Below, piece after piece: positions 9,691 through 21,502 of a stretch of DNA of 52,212 nucleotides. This DNA is from Perkinsus olseni. Taxonomy: Eukaryota; Perkinsozoa; Perkinsida; Perkinsidae. The DNA lies in contig JABANP010000382.1 in assembly GCA_013115135.1 (NCBI GenBank), forward strand, positions 1 to 52,212. The letters run 5' to 3'. The notes under the pieces are model-generated. The model was not told the origin of the DNA, ran no database searches, and was given only the letters and a program-made list of their open reading frames with translations. A program made the translations under genes and the position numbers. The first letter of the stretch is position 1. Every line of letters starts with the position of its first letter.

Positions 9691-12463
9691 CTCGGAAGAT
9701 CTTCAACGTCAGTTTTTCCGCAACCAGTCGAGTCTTCTTGCCATTGAGGGCCTCTCGATGAGGGGGCATCGTCATTGCAGGCAACCAGTGACTTCGGATG
9801 GCCTACTTCTTATCCGTGGCTGGAGATAAGAAAAGTTGGCCGACTATCTGCACACGTGTCCCGGATACTCACCGAGGTCAACGTGAATCTTCACGTATTG
9901 AACCCGACGTAAAGATGGACTGCAACTCGGAAGCAACCACGCGTATAGATAATACCCAAATTGGGTAACCCAAGGCGACACGAGTCACCAAGCTATAACT
10001 GTACGTCGACTCGACGTCGTCGACAAACTCCTGTCTGACAACTGCGTCCGAGTACCGTAGCTTCGTAACGAAGCTACTAACGAAATCGATCTAGCGAAGC
10101 TTAGCCTGAAGCACCCGCCCTGCACTACGCAACTGTGCACTATCGTGCAGGATGTTATTCACAGTTGAGAGTGGCTGTGCCTCGCAGAATGCTAGTTGAC
10201 ATCTAGTAGCTGCCGTCTATGCCAGATGACTTTATGCCCGTCTTCAACGGTATCAGATCTTGACCAGGTTGGTCAAGATCTGAGACACTAAACTAGTCGA
10301 CTGGTCAGACCAACTGTCTCACGGCCCAATGGGGGACGAACTATGATGTGCGAGCCCACGGGTGTTTCAGTAGAGCAGTGTATCAGACGCTTTTGTGACA
10401 AAAGTCTCATCATGAATATCGTTTTGAGTTTTGTACTGTCAATGCAACACGATGTTGTGAAGTACTGTATCGCGAGCTTTCGGGCTCAGTGCTTGCAATC
10501 GGCTGCTCTACCTTGAGAGTCTCAAGTTGAGACTATAGTGCCACTCTGTCAGGAGTTGCGCTGGGCCGGCGCATGCAGAACATCCGTTAGCACGATCCTT
10601 GTGAGCTTTCCCTCTCGTACCTAAATGACTGAACTTGGTTTTACCCGTGATCGGTCCATCTCGCCCGTCACGATGAATAGGGCCGTTATCACAGAGCGTC
10701 AGAAGGAATCAGCTCTCTCTCAGCGAACAAGTCCTGTCTAACGCGAACACAAAAGCGATTCCAAGATGAACCATTCGACACTCTCGAAGGGGCTCTCCGG
10801 GCAGCGACGAACTTTGCTGGCGCTGATGTTGAGAAGCTGTGTAAAAAGGATACGCGAACACGTGCCGGACACGAGAGAGTGTATATCTACTGGTGCCCTT
10901 CGGTGATACTATCACCGTGATAGGGTGGGCTGGCAACGGTGCCGCTGGACCGTTAATGAGGAATATGGCCCGAGCGGATTTCACTTGGAGCTCGGAGCTC
11001 CTCACTGAGCACTCACCTCATGAGCGTGTACCAGGGCAAGCTGAGCGTCTGCCGCCATTGAGTAACGCGGCCAAGAGCATCGTGGATAAGGACGCCATTG
11101 AGGGAGTTCCACCATGGAAAACTAAGGTAACTCGCCGATACGCGTTTCCGAAACGCGAAATGTCGTTTCGCTGAGCCATCGGATGCGGTGCGTAAACAAG
11201 TCTATAACCGTCGATATGCTTGCAAGCAACAGCGTCACGATGGCATTCGCGGGCCTGGGAAGACTTTCTACGAGCTGAAGGAGTATGTTGAGAGCCTGCC
11301 CAGCCAACCCAGTGACGACACGGTGTCGTCGACACCCAACTTCTGCTTCAAGCAGAAGTTGGGGTGTCCCAAGCATTCTGCAGCAAAAATTTCTGCTTGA
11401 CGTCATCTCTCGACCCCAATGATGATTATTTTGCGTTCTTCAGCTGCCTGTCCCTACTCCGCAACCATGCGGATTCTACAATCCTCGTGGGTGATTACAT
11501 CCACAATTTATCATGGGTAGGAATACCCACTTTATTGTTCACTCACTCTTGAAAAGGCTCATTTCAATTACTGTCGGTTGGTTACAGGGGTCGCGAGGAT
11601 TCTGTGCATGTAGAGGCCGGTATGAGAGCAATTGTCAACTGGTGTGAGAGATTGGGTAATACCCAATGGTACCTCGCATCATTCGTACATCGTGATCGCA
11701 GATTCTGCGGGTTGCTTCGGAGGGGCATTTGAGGCGGTAGTGCAGCTCTCAAGGCTTGAGACTCAAGCCTGACGGTTGTTCGCCAGGAGAGTCGTTAACA
11801 GCCTGTTGATAACAGGTTCACGGGTTATTCATTCCCGATCGGCTCGACGGGAGCTATCGTCTCCCACCCTCTAAATCAGTCTCGGCCGTGACACCACCTA
11901 TCAACGCATGTGTGCATTGCCATGCGCACATGCGCGACAGCATTAACAATTTGTTAATAACAAAGCACTCAAGAGGTATGTTAAGCCTGCGAACGCAGGC
12001 GAGAAGCAATGGGTAGAAAAGCAGAAGGAGAGCTTTAGACAAGCTATTGCCTTTATACAGAACTCATCGTCTGAAAGACACTTCTGACTTGCATGTGAAC
12101 TCACGGTGTCGGCTTGGAAGCCTCACCCTAAAGAGATGGTCGACAATTTTTGAGAGCATTGGGTACACAAGAAATGCATGTGGCCACAGGGAGTACAGGA
12201 TGATGTAATGTCTCTCTTGATAGAAGTTCTACGGGTATCTTGAGAAAAATCTTGGACGACGTGAGAAGTCTTATGGGCGCGCCGCGAACAAGCCGTCAAA
12301 AGATCTTTCCCACTTGCCGTCTTGGAATTCCTCAGTTTCTGCATGCTTTCGGGTGGGAACTGGGCAGAATTCTCAGATGATCCTTGTTCTCGTAGTTATT
12401 CAGTTAACCGTCACTCAACGGGTATCAGTTGAAAGTGACTGAGGATAACAACAAGTTGAGCAA
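9691..12463. other. Gene-poor tract dense in short perfect inverted repeats
   Basis: I find no coding region with a recognisable product. Between 9953 and 12000 there are at least thirteen perfect inverted repeats, most with a one-base centre. Positions (arm length): 9953-9967 (7), 10057-10077 (10), 10254-10282 (13, three-base centre), 10518-10534 (8), 10901-10917 (8), 10987-11001 (7), 11141-11157 (8), 11314-11330 (8), 11335-11363 (14), 11651-11667 (8), 11752-11770 (9), 11950-11964 (7), and 11985-12000 (7, two-base centre). The sequences differ from one another, so this is not one repeat family. Confidence 0.75.
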
Positions 12464-15400
12464 ATGCAGCAGCAAGCCTCACCCGCGCAAGCCTCTGCAG
12501 TGTCGGGCTCACCAACACCAAGTAGTCTCAGTAGCACTCGGTCATTCTCTAACGCTTTATTTCAAAAAATTAATGGAGCAAGAATAAAGGCAACTTCCAA
12601 GATACCTGGGGTGGGTTCTGAGGTTGATCAGTGCGACAAATGCGAGCTGAAGATATTACGCTCAGATCCGCCGTAACAAGCCCCAAGCTGAATCCCCGCG
12701 CAACGCGCCAGCTAACAAGAGAAGTTCCCAGGTAGGTTGTCCTCGGACGACTCGACGACTAAACATACCATCTCTAGGCAAGTACTCATAGAGTGCTCAC
12801 CGGAGACGATTTATACTCGGGCCGGCCCGATTTGGTATTGGGTACTCTGGACGTGGCCCTTGTAAAGGGGAAAGACTTGCAGGTGACGATCGAGATTCCT
12901 CATAGGCCTGTCTTTCGAGGGGCTCTCGGTTCGCGGCGGGTTCGTTGCTACAGGGGCTCATCGCGGTTAAGGATTGACCGTCTCTGAGTTCGAATCGGAC
13001 GACATATACCATTTAGTCGATTAATGCTCGTCGTCAGGCCAAGGAGCCTTTTGTCGAGATCCACTTAGAGAACCACAGACGAAGGAGCAGCCACGCTTCG
13101 GTCGACAAGAATTCCGGAAGTAAGCGGATGCTCATGGTAGTAGTAGGCCTGCCTGTATATTGCGAGACGGCCCCTTTGCCTCTGGGAGAATTGGTTGGCT
13201 CTTAGCGATAAACATTCAGTCGGTGGTCTCTGAGTGTTCACCTCAATGCGAAAAAGTGACTACTACGCCACGTCGCTTGGGGAGCACTCGAGGAATACTT
13301 CTAAATACAGTAGAATGCTGTCTCGTGTCCTTCCTGGTGCTGCTTTCACGGTGGTCCAAGTTTCACAAGGAAGTGAGGTCACTATGCCACATGAAGGGTT
13401 CTGCCACTCGGCGTAGTGGCCGCGCATTTCGTTGCACGTTGCATTCCCTGGATTTATTTCGTCTTCCTTTCAGCTGTGGAATGGGAGGATGCCCGCTGGA
13501 GTCTGGAGGTCACCGATTTAGCCAGCGACCTCCATGTGGTGCTCTTCGCCTCTCATCAGTTTCGGACGCCTCAGCCCTTGGGGCGAGTTATTGTAATGAG
13601 GGAGGCAAGGTGGTTCGGTCTACTCGGTTCGGGTTTCGTTGGGAAAGTGGTATCGAAAGTTTCGCATGACAGTTCATCCTTCTGTTGAAAGCGAATGGTA
13701 TCAGTCGTGGTACAGGAAGATATTTGTGACTTCCGGTCGCTGCTCGGCTGATCTCGCCCGGAATGAAGAAGTGAAACACCTGAGCCTGGTATCTCGGCCA
13801 CGTGGCCATTTTCTTGAAAGATACAGAGAAAACAGTGGTTCGGACATTAGGCAGATGGTGGAAAAATCATAAGTAAATTACTGTCACTGGTACTTGATGA
13901 GAATAGTTGATGCTCCAATGCTCGAATATCTCCATGAGTTCTGGCAGAACTGTTCTGCGTCAATGAAATTCGTTAATGCTTGTAATGAAGGCAAGGCACT
14001 GAGGGCCTTGATCCTTAGCTTCGCTTCGGCTGTTATATCTCGCCTCTGTCATCCTCTAGCCAACCATCAGCCTATGGCGATTCTCAACTTCCTTCGACTC
14101 TCACGTACATGTGACGATGGCTCATGCTGTGGTGACACTGGAGTTCAGATACCATTGCCAACTCTTATTGAGGATTCGTGGTCGGGACATCCGAGGCCGC
14201 CGGAGCGAAGCTGGTTCGAGGTATATCCCATCACGACGAAGATTGAACAGAAGGCAGGTTGCAAGGAAACACAGGAGTACTACTCATGCAAGAAGTACTA
14301 TTGGGGTGGTATGCTGCGGAATTTTTACTGGGTGGTGGCGGAAATTCTGTCGAGCGACGTTAGCGGATTGAAAGTTTCGATGTGTATTTTGTATCAAGAC
14401 TCCTCGAACGGGATCCCACAGCTGCCACTACTACCAGTACAAGGAAGATGAGGATTGGACACAATATTTCCCGTAAAGAGGAGCGCAGTGGTGGCGGAAT
14501 CTTTACTGGATGCTTCCGCCCAAAAACAGCGGGCGAGCGCGAAATAGATGAGGGATGGTCGGATTATAATCCTTTTAGCAAGTAATAGTCGTGAATAGGA
14601 GAGCAGGCGTGCTTCGCTCCGCTAGAGGATGTATCATTTTTCAAGATACTTAACCGCTGTCCCCAAATGGCCCGGCTCGGGAATGGTCAAACCGGTGAAG
14701 TCGATTGGATTCATTTGTCTCGAGGTAGTCCGACTGTACTGAGGCTTCCTTAGAAATCGATTGGCGTCAGCTCGGTCTTCGACTTGACGAGTCGGCGTGG
14801 GCGGCGATGCTGCGGTCTCGGCCCTGGTGGCAGGTGGGGCCTACAAGAGCGATGTCTTTGGGCAGTGAGGATGATGTAGTAACGGCTGCGGTATTCGATC
14901 TGATTTGAAAGAATCACATTTGTCTTTCCGATGAGTTGTTGGCTCTCCGGCATTGAGCTGTCGAGTCTCGTTTGTTTCAGGAGAAGTCTCTCTCCGGTTC
15001 CGAGAAGAGCGATGAAGGGGATAAGTCGTCCGTCACCAGCCAGGAGCAAATACTCCGCGCTGAATATGAGTTCGAGGCCAACCCGTCCACTATGTACGTC
15101 ATTCCGCGGCTGAGTGAAGTCCAAGGCGACATGGCGCTCTGGGCGCTGTTGAGAAATTTCCGATTTCTCCTCAAACGGAATAAAATGCGGATAAGACGGT
15201 TGAAGAGCATGGCCCCGTTGTTGAGCTATTTCTTCTCTGCCCACGGGCCTTTGGCGATGTTGATGATCATTTGGGCCTACACGTGTCTGCTGTCGCCTCG
15301 AGCGTTGTGGCCGTGGATTATGTTGATATTATTGACGGTGAATGGAATGATGTCGGCCAGGGATTGGGAGTTCAGGCAGAGGGACGCTTATGTGGTTTGG

Positions 15401-15997
15401 GAGTCTGACGTGGACGCTAAGGAGAACGCTGATGTGAGGCTGAGACGAATGCTGGTCATGCTTACTAAGATCAACATTAAAGTTCACAGAGCGCTGAACG
15501 TGATAGAGAGAATACCGACGGCGTGGAATTGGAGCGATCCTTTGGTCACTAGGCTAGCCTACATAATGGCCGTCCCGACGTGCTTCCTGGCTTCGTTGGT
15601 TCTGGCTTTTGTCCCGCTGCATTTTACGGTCTTTGTCATTGGAAGTGGCGTGATATTGAAAATTTTCCGAAGGCAGGAACGCAAAAGACGAAATGCGGCA
15701 GCACGACTGGCGGTGGAGCGAGAGAGGCGGAGATCGATCGATTTGGATTCTGAGGATTCTGATTTGGAAGCGTTCGATGATTCCCCTGTTGCTGCCGAAC
15801 GGTCGGGTGACTTGTCGGGTCGATCTGGCGTGGGCAGACAGGTGCGGAAAGCGGCGACTATGGTTAGAAATTTCTTTTGGATGATTCCGGATGATTATGA
15901 ACTGGGCCATCGTTACGTCGCGAACACTCAGAGGGTCGGCGTTGGTGGTGCTGCTAAGAAGGTATCTACTGATTTTAGAGTTAACCAGCAAATATAG
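12464..15997 (+). CDS. MCTP-like multiple-C2-domain, four-span membrane protein
   Basis: Multi-exon gene; some exons between 13610 and 14980 remain unplaced. Supported pieces: the first exon from 12464 (Ser-rich start) into a second ending at a gtaggt donor at about 12731; an exon at about 12780-12881 with the C2 opening LGTLDVALVKGKDLQ; 13038-13119 with EPFVEIHLENHRRRSS; 13474-13609 with DLHVVLFASHQFRTPQPLG. The last two join at phase 1 to complete a C2 fold. A later strand, VVTLEFRY at about 14125, suggests a second C2 domain. The last exon, 14981-15997 (338 codons), has two hydrophobic hairpins, about 15215-15345 and 15545-15660, with a charged linker between, as in the PRT_C region of MCTP proteins, then an Arg- and Ser/Asp-rich tail. 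MCTPs tether or shape ER membranes and bind lipid or Ca2+. The usual run of Ca-binding aspartates is not evident in the first C2. Confidence 0.65.
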
Positions 15998-17000
15998 TAT
16001 CCTGAGGTTGACCTTGAATTCGATATAATAAAAGATATGTTTAAATTTTACGAGCGTAGCGCCTTATTATTACTTCTGAGATACTTCAATACCTGCAGAG
16101 CTTCGACTGTCTATACGACAGTTTCGCTATCGTTTGAGGAGTCCTTGTGTTGTGGTCACGCAAAGGGACTGGTGAGAATGGGGAAGTGGGAATTGTGGTG
16201 TGTAGTAGGCTGCTGTTGGACTCTTCCCATGCTACTCGACTATGACTGATACCATCTTTTCCGCACATCATCATCATCCTCATCATCATCACCATCATCT
16301 CCATTGTGTCTGCAGGAATTACGGGTAATATGAGGGAGGTCGCTGTTCGGGTTGACGCTGGGGGGAACTCCGTTGGTTCGCGTCACCGCTTATCGAGTTT
16401 CACGCCCTGCTAGTTTTATATGTGTTCATGCGATGCAGGGACGGCATCGTCACAGACGAGTGAAGCTGATAGGTTGGCCCTCGCCTTGGTTCAATAGGGA
16501 TGGATCTATCTTCGAAGGGAAGCACCTCTGGTGATAGTCCCGGGCTGTATCATTCCTCTATTCTCTGAGATCTGGTCCAGCTAGTTAGGGCTGAGGAGGA
16601 GGGACCGATGGCGATGAGGTAAAGGTAGAATAGTTACGCGCAGGGAATGGGAGCGAAAAACGGCACGTTCATTTTACCGCGGATTTTGTGTGGTTTACTA
16701 CTGTTCAGCCCCATAGTAGCAACAGCGGAGATTATTGAAAATTACTCGAGTTTTTCTCTGACGCTCGATTGTGACCTGTGATCGTTTCTGGAGAGATTTT
16801 ACCAAGATGTTGATGAATGGCGGATGAAGATGTATCGCCTGCAACGAGGATTGGTCGGTTGTGCAGGTATAAGATCCAAGATAATGACTCAAGGCACTCG
16901 TGCGTGGCGGAAGTACTCGTGGAAGCACAGGGCTAGTAATATAGGGAGTTGGGGACAAGGTGCCATGCTGGTTCTCCCAGCCTGGTTGAGTCGGCCTGGC
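15998..17000. other. Intergenic, with a CAT microsatellite
   Basis: No supported gene. 16264-16300 is an interrupted (CAT)n run. The open frame on the minus strand across it is a by-product of this repeat. Confidence 0.5.
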
Positions 17001-19850
17001 CGTCAAGGTCGGATCTATGATGTGGCTGCAGGAACTGCAAGTATTTGACGATTCTCGCATAGTGTTGGTTCAATTTAGTCCCTCATTACTTTGGAACAGC
17101 AGCCGTGATTGCCTTGCCCTCTTTTCGGTTAGGATAGCTCCTCCAAGAAGTGGGAGGAACGCAGTAGGTGGGGAAGCCTTTCCTCGTCAGGTCTGCCCAA
17201 TACGTTGTATGATCTTTCTACTGCCATGCGGAGCGGAGCGAAGGCTAAGCTGCTGTTACATGGTGCTGACTTGAGAGCTGGTAGTGGGAGGGATGCTGGC
17301 TCTTGTAGTAGTGGGAGTTCGTCGAAATTCGAGTCGAGCGCCTGGTAGGCCCTTCGGTATGTAACATTCTGTGAATTTCGCGTTGCATACTGCGGTTTTA
17401 GCGTTTCCGTTATTACTGGACTCCCATGTAGCCCCGTGGCACTCCACTGCGTCAAGGCTCCACCCGTAGCAGACCGTTTGCTTCGAATCCTGTCTTGGCA
17501 CACTTTTATCTTGCGCGTTGCTCTTAGCAGGAATGTGCTGCTCTCTTTCCTTCTCGTGAGAGTCCCTCCTACCGTTTTTTTCATCTGCACACTTGCGGTG
17601 GAAAATTCGAAAATTCTTGTAAGAGCTCAACCGCAGGGCTCTCGTTACACTGCTGGTCTTGTTCAGCGAAGGCATACATGTCGGACGTCCATCGCGACTA
17701 TTGGAAGGGGCTGGGAGAGGCGATTCATCGATCTCGAGTGTTCGGTGACCCTACGTGTTTGGCCATGTTAAGCCCATGGGAACATCATAGCAAGCGATGT
17801 CCTTTGCAGGATTGCTTTTGAGCTTCCCAGGCATCGACAAGTTGCGTTGGGCGCTCACTTCAATCCGAAAAAATTGCGATGCTATGTGAAAACTTGAGCG
17901 TGTGGTACCAATGTTACGGTGTGCGGCACCAGATGCCGAGCTAGAGTGGCGGATAGCGTTAGCATTGGTAATTACCCCTTTTGTGATGGTGATGTATGCG
18001 GATTTGGCGGGAAATTTCTCGTGAACCGTCGATCGATGGGGTTGCCTTTTTGCTGGATTTTTGCAGTTTTTATCTTTCCTGTCTGATGTACTTGCAGTCC
18101 AAGAAGAAAGGGAAGAACCCGACGATGGCCGTTTGTCGGTATGGGTCTGCTTGCAACAGGAAGGACTGTATATACCGTCACCCCCAACCACGGGCTAATA
18201 TGAGTAGTACAGGGAGGGACAGGAAAATATCGGAAAAAATACGTCTGAAAATATTTTTAACAAGTCCAGTGGGTGACTGGGCGAGTCGAATGGGACGTTG
18301 TGGAAGCCCTGAATGCAATGCGGTTCGGCAAACGAACGTATTGACTCAGTTTGTACTGCTGTTGGGCATCCTCGGAGAGCTGCGGACCAGCGGCGAATCA
18401 TAGCATGCCCGGGGAATATCATCTTCTCTGCCCTGGCCTCAAGTGTTTATCATTTATTTACGCTCTTCCAGATGCGGCCCCCTAGATGACGCTGATGGTT
18501 CGGTGGAGAATAAAGTCTGCATGCCTTTTATTGCGGGGTTCTGCACTTTTGGTAATGCCGGGCCGGTATTGCGAATTGGGTCCCTGTACCGGAGTTCAGG
18601 ACCCAACTGTTTAGTACTGTTGAGATGTTGAAGAGCTGTTGGAATCGGTCATCTCTATGCGAGCTCATCGTTCTTCCAATGAGCTTGGATGTTGTGTCAT
18701 TTCGTCTCGCTGCTTTGTACAGTAGAATCGTCGTCTGGCGCTCCGGTTGCTAAGCGCTAGACTATCACGAAAGGGCTTGTGGTAGGTGACAAATGCTACA
18801 ACTGTCATCCCGAACCACAACAGGTGAAGAGGCTCCGGGCCAAGTACTCTCGGACCAAATGCCGGTTTGGGAAGAATTGCAAGACGTAGTAGTAGGAGAG
18901 GAGGATGGTGGTAGAAGGTGGTGCTACGTCCTAGGTCTGGCTGCCTGTATAACCATGACGATGGCCCGGTGGGTGGCTGGATGGCCCCGACTGTGGCGGA
19001 CGCGATGACGGATGGACAGCTCCCGAGGAGTTTGTTGTACCAGCGAACAGCACAACAGCAGCAGAGGGAAGGCGCTGGTCCAGGGAAGACGGTAGGGCGG
19101 TGGAGACTCGCAGTTCTTGGCTGCCTAGGCCGCAGCTACGGACGATGGTTGAGGTGATCCCTGTTGCGTGTTTAGGTGTATGCTAATGGGCCGACATATG
19201 CCTCCCACCAAGCTCCAGGGGAGGGCAATTGGGTGGAGGTTCAGTTGGATACCGTTAAGATTCCGGACGGGGTGTGGAGGAACCATGAGGATGGAACGGC
19301 TAACGCGGCGTTCTCGATACAGGACCCGGTGAGGAAGGTGGCCTATCATTGTTCTTAGAGCGTCTTCGCTTATTTCGGGCGGCGCTTCCCATTGCCTCGA
19401 GCCTGTGCAGAGTAGGGTGACACGCTGATGAATGAGTGGGTGGAAGGGACGACCGGTGTGGGTTGTTGGTCAGGTAGAGAGGTTCAAGTATGTTAACGCA
19501 GACAGACCGCTGCCGTTGGGACAAGAAGGAGATATTGTTATCGACTTGCACTTCCAATCACTGAAGAGCGTTGAGGAGGCTCTAGACTTTGTAGTATCGG
19601 TTGTTGAGAAAATTACGCGGTTTTCGACAACGACGTGAGGGCCGTTGGTGCTGCATTTTCGTGCAACACGTCCGGTTCTTCTTCGTGACGATGTGTGAAA
19701 CCTCTGATCTGCGAGTTTGGGAGGGGTCAGGTGCCGCTGGCCGTAGGAGGAAGCCCGAGACACGGACTCGCGACCTGTGGCCGGCGGCGACTGCAAGGTG
19801 GTCGGTTCCCCGTGACTGGACGCCCATGGCTCACCAGACACGCGAGGATC
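17001..19850 (+). CDS. CCCH zinc-finger protein with Smr-like C-terminal segment
   Basis: Multi-exon gene with uncertain ends. A probable early exon at about 17131-17339 is Ser-rich. Placed exons: 18098 to about 18200 with finger 1, CRYGSACNRKDCIYRH (C-x5-C-x4-C-x3-H); 18472-18551 and 18786-18885, which join at phase 1 to give finger 2 (C-x8-C-x5-C-x3-H, starting CMPFIAGFC) and the start of finger 3 (CRFGKNC); 18935-19091, which supplies CLYNH of finger 3 at phase 2; 19176-19328; and 19474-19634, which contains DIVIDLHFQSLKSVEEALDF, close to the start of Smr domains (xDLHG-x-x-x-x-EA), with Phe in place of the usual Gly. The C-terminal half of Smr was not located. CCCH proteins bind RNA; Smr domains can be nucleases or RNA-binding modules. 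Probable role: RNA metabolism. Confidence 0.65.
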
Positions 19851-19888
19851 CAACTACCTCTCGCTACACCTCGGTTATAAAAAAATCT

Positions 19889-19912
19889 GAACCTCAAGCC
19901 AACTTGAGGTTC
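19889..19912. repeat. 10-bp perfect hairpin
   Basis: GAACCTCAAG-ccaa-CTTGAGGTTC lies near the apparent 3' end of the CCCH/Smr gene. It could be a 3' UTR hairpin; nothing else supports a function. Confidence 0.7.
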
Positions 19913-19999
19913 CATGATAGCCAACTGAGATGGCAACATCCTCAGCATGCAGACGCTGAAACGCGCGAGAAGGCGCGCGCCCCAGTCAGTCGATATTAG

Positions 20000-20654
20000 G
20001 GAGAAAACTCCGAGTGAATCCATTTTTCTGAGGAGTTTTCCGGTATCCTGAGGATGGCTTTGGAGTTTGCCCGACACTACTGACCTCTTACACTGTTCGG
20101 CCTTCGGGTTTTACGGCCTTACATCCGAGCTACGAACACTCTCATTCTACTGCCGTGCGAACTCACAATACTTCAATCCAAGGCGGGCGAAATACCATTC
20201 CTCACGATTCTACTTTTTTCCTCAGAAAACCGACTTTACTCAGAAAACTCCCCGGCTGATGTTTCACCTACGGAAAAGCTCAACGCGCTTGTTCTCCGAT
20301 GTATCGCTACGCCTCGATGACTTTTCTGATGTCGCTACATCTCAGTCTGGAACGTCCATTCGATGGACCAATGGACTCCATTGGTTGCACTCGAATAGCG
20401 ATGTGTGGTACCACGTCGTGGTAAATGCGCCAATCAGCGTAGTCAGCGAGACTCTCATTTCCGAAATGTCAGGCCCTGGACTTCGCGCTCTGGCGGCATC
20501 CATGCCTTTCGGTCTGGGTGGTGACTGGCGTGGGAACTCACGTACCTGAAGGCCATCAACGTAAAGGAGGAGTGCTATTTGAAGCCGTCAAGGAGGTGCG
20601 TATCAGCTGCCTCTCTCCCACCATGAGGCGGTTTGAAACACGATTAGTTCAGCA
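20000..20654. other. Region upstream of the tRNA array
   Basis: A 160-codon frame at 20067-20549 has no recognised domain. Its 5' surroundings carry a repeated GGAGTTTTC/GAAAACTCC motif at about 20005, 20033 and 20243, in both orientations. I do not call a gene here. Confidence 0.4.
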
Positions 20655-20725
20655 GCGCTCGTAGTGTAACGGTATCATACAAGCTTCCCATGCTTGTGAC
20701 CCGGGTTCGACTCCCGGCGGGCGCA
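20655..20725 (+). tRNA. tRNA-Gly(CCC), copy 1 of 4
   Basis: A 71-nt cloverleaf. The acceptor stem GCGCTCG pairs with CGGGCGC plus discriminator A. The anticodon stem CAAGC/GCTTG encloses TTCCCAT, giving anticodon CCC (reads GGG). The T arm is CCGGG-TTCGACT-CCCGG. No intron and no encoded CCA, as expected for a eukaryotic gene. It has the standard form at all positions where copies 2 and 4 differ. Confidence 0.95.
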
Positions 20726-20819
20726 GTCTTTGTGAAGCTAGCTGGCATTGTTATCTTGGTTTTCTATAGGAATAGATTTCGTCCAGCATCTGGTAGTTAG
20801 AGGCTTTATCATTTCAACG

Positions 20820-20890
20820 GAGCTCGTAGTGTAACGGTATCATACAAGCTTCCCATGCTTGTGACCCGGGTTCGACTCCCGGCGGGCGCA
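20820..20890 (+). tRNA. tRNA-Gly(CCC), copy 2 of 4, acceptor variant
   Basis: Same as copy 1 except for A instead of C at position 2 of the acceptor stem (20821), which faces G71 and breaks that base pair. It starts exactly 165 bp after copy 1. Function may be reduced. Confidence 0.85.
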
Positions 20891-20984
20891 GTCTTTGTGA
20901 AGCTGGCTGGCATTGTTATCATGGTGTTTTATAGGAATAGATTTCGTCCAGCATCTGGTAGTTAGAGGCATTATCATTTCAACG

Positions 20985-21055
20985 GCGCTCGTAGTGTAAC
21001 GGTATCATACAAGCTTCCCATGCTTGTGACCCGGGTTCGACTCCCGGCGGGCGCA
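20985..21055 (+). tRNA. tRNA-Gly(CCC), copy 3 of 4
   Basis: Identical to copy 1 over 71 nt and 165 bp after copy 2. The spacers after copies 2 and 3 are nearly identical to each other, which shows recent duplication of the whole unit or homogenisation. Confidence 0.95.
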
Positions 21056-21149
21056 GCCTTTGTGAAGCTGGCTGGCATTGTTATCATGGTGTTTTATAGG
21101 AATAGATTTCGTCCAGCATCTGGTAGTTAGAGGCATTATCATTTCAACG

Positions 21150-21220
21150 GCGCTCGTAGTGTAACGGTATCATACAAGCTTCCCATGCTTGTGACCCGGG
21201 TTTGACTCCCGGCGGGCGCA
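21150..21220 (+). tRNA. tRNA-Gly(CCC), copy 4 of 4, T-loop variant
   Basis: Same as copy 1 except for T at 21203, which changes the invariant C56 of the T loop (TTCGA to TTTGA). C56 normally pairs with G19 to join the T and D loops, and lies in the pol III B box, so this copy may be poorly transcribed or folded. The 165-bp unit ends here: the following spacer is unrelated. Confidence 0.85.
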
Positions 21221-21502
21221 GTAGTTTAGTTTCCATCATCATCATGACCACCTCATTCTTTCAGTCCATCCTACATCGGCTGTCCATGACAGCTCCTTAC
21301 ATCGTGAGTCAAATACTCGTAGGGGTGGATGGCAATGGAAGGCCCGGTGCTCTATGGATAAAAAAGAGTCTCTACCGCTGATATTCAGCAATGCTTTGTG
21401 TTAGCTGTTTGTCCAGTGACGGACTCAGCGCTAGTCATGATGCTGCCGTTTGGTCCTCGCATAACAGCTGGGGTCATTGTTGTTTTTTTCTGGTGTTGAT
21501 GC

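Larger units (their letters stand above)
20655..21220 (+). repeat. Tandem array of 165-bp tRNA-Gly units
   Basis: Starts at 20655, 20820, 20985 and 21150 give an exact 165-bp period: 71-bp tRNA plus a 94-bp spacer containing a conserved 'ctggcattgttatc...atagatttcgtccagcatctgg' region. The last unit lacks the spacer. Confidence 0.95.

Noticed and set aside
9690..12463. CRISPR-like array
   Set aside because: The inverted repeats are all different and irregularly spaced; there is no repeated direct unit.
15554..15991. 145-codon minus-strand frame
   Set aside because: Lies opposite the MCTP-like last exon, whose membrane pattern and homology are clear; it is a shadow frame.
17129..17675. Minus-strand frames of 139-153 codons
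   Set aside because: No motifs, and they overlap the probable 5' exons of the CCCH/Smr gene on the other strand.
20067..20549. 160-codon gene upstream of the tRNA array
   Set aside because: No domain, no homologous copy in the window, no supporting splice or promoter signal. It remains possible but is not supported.
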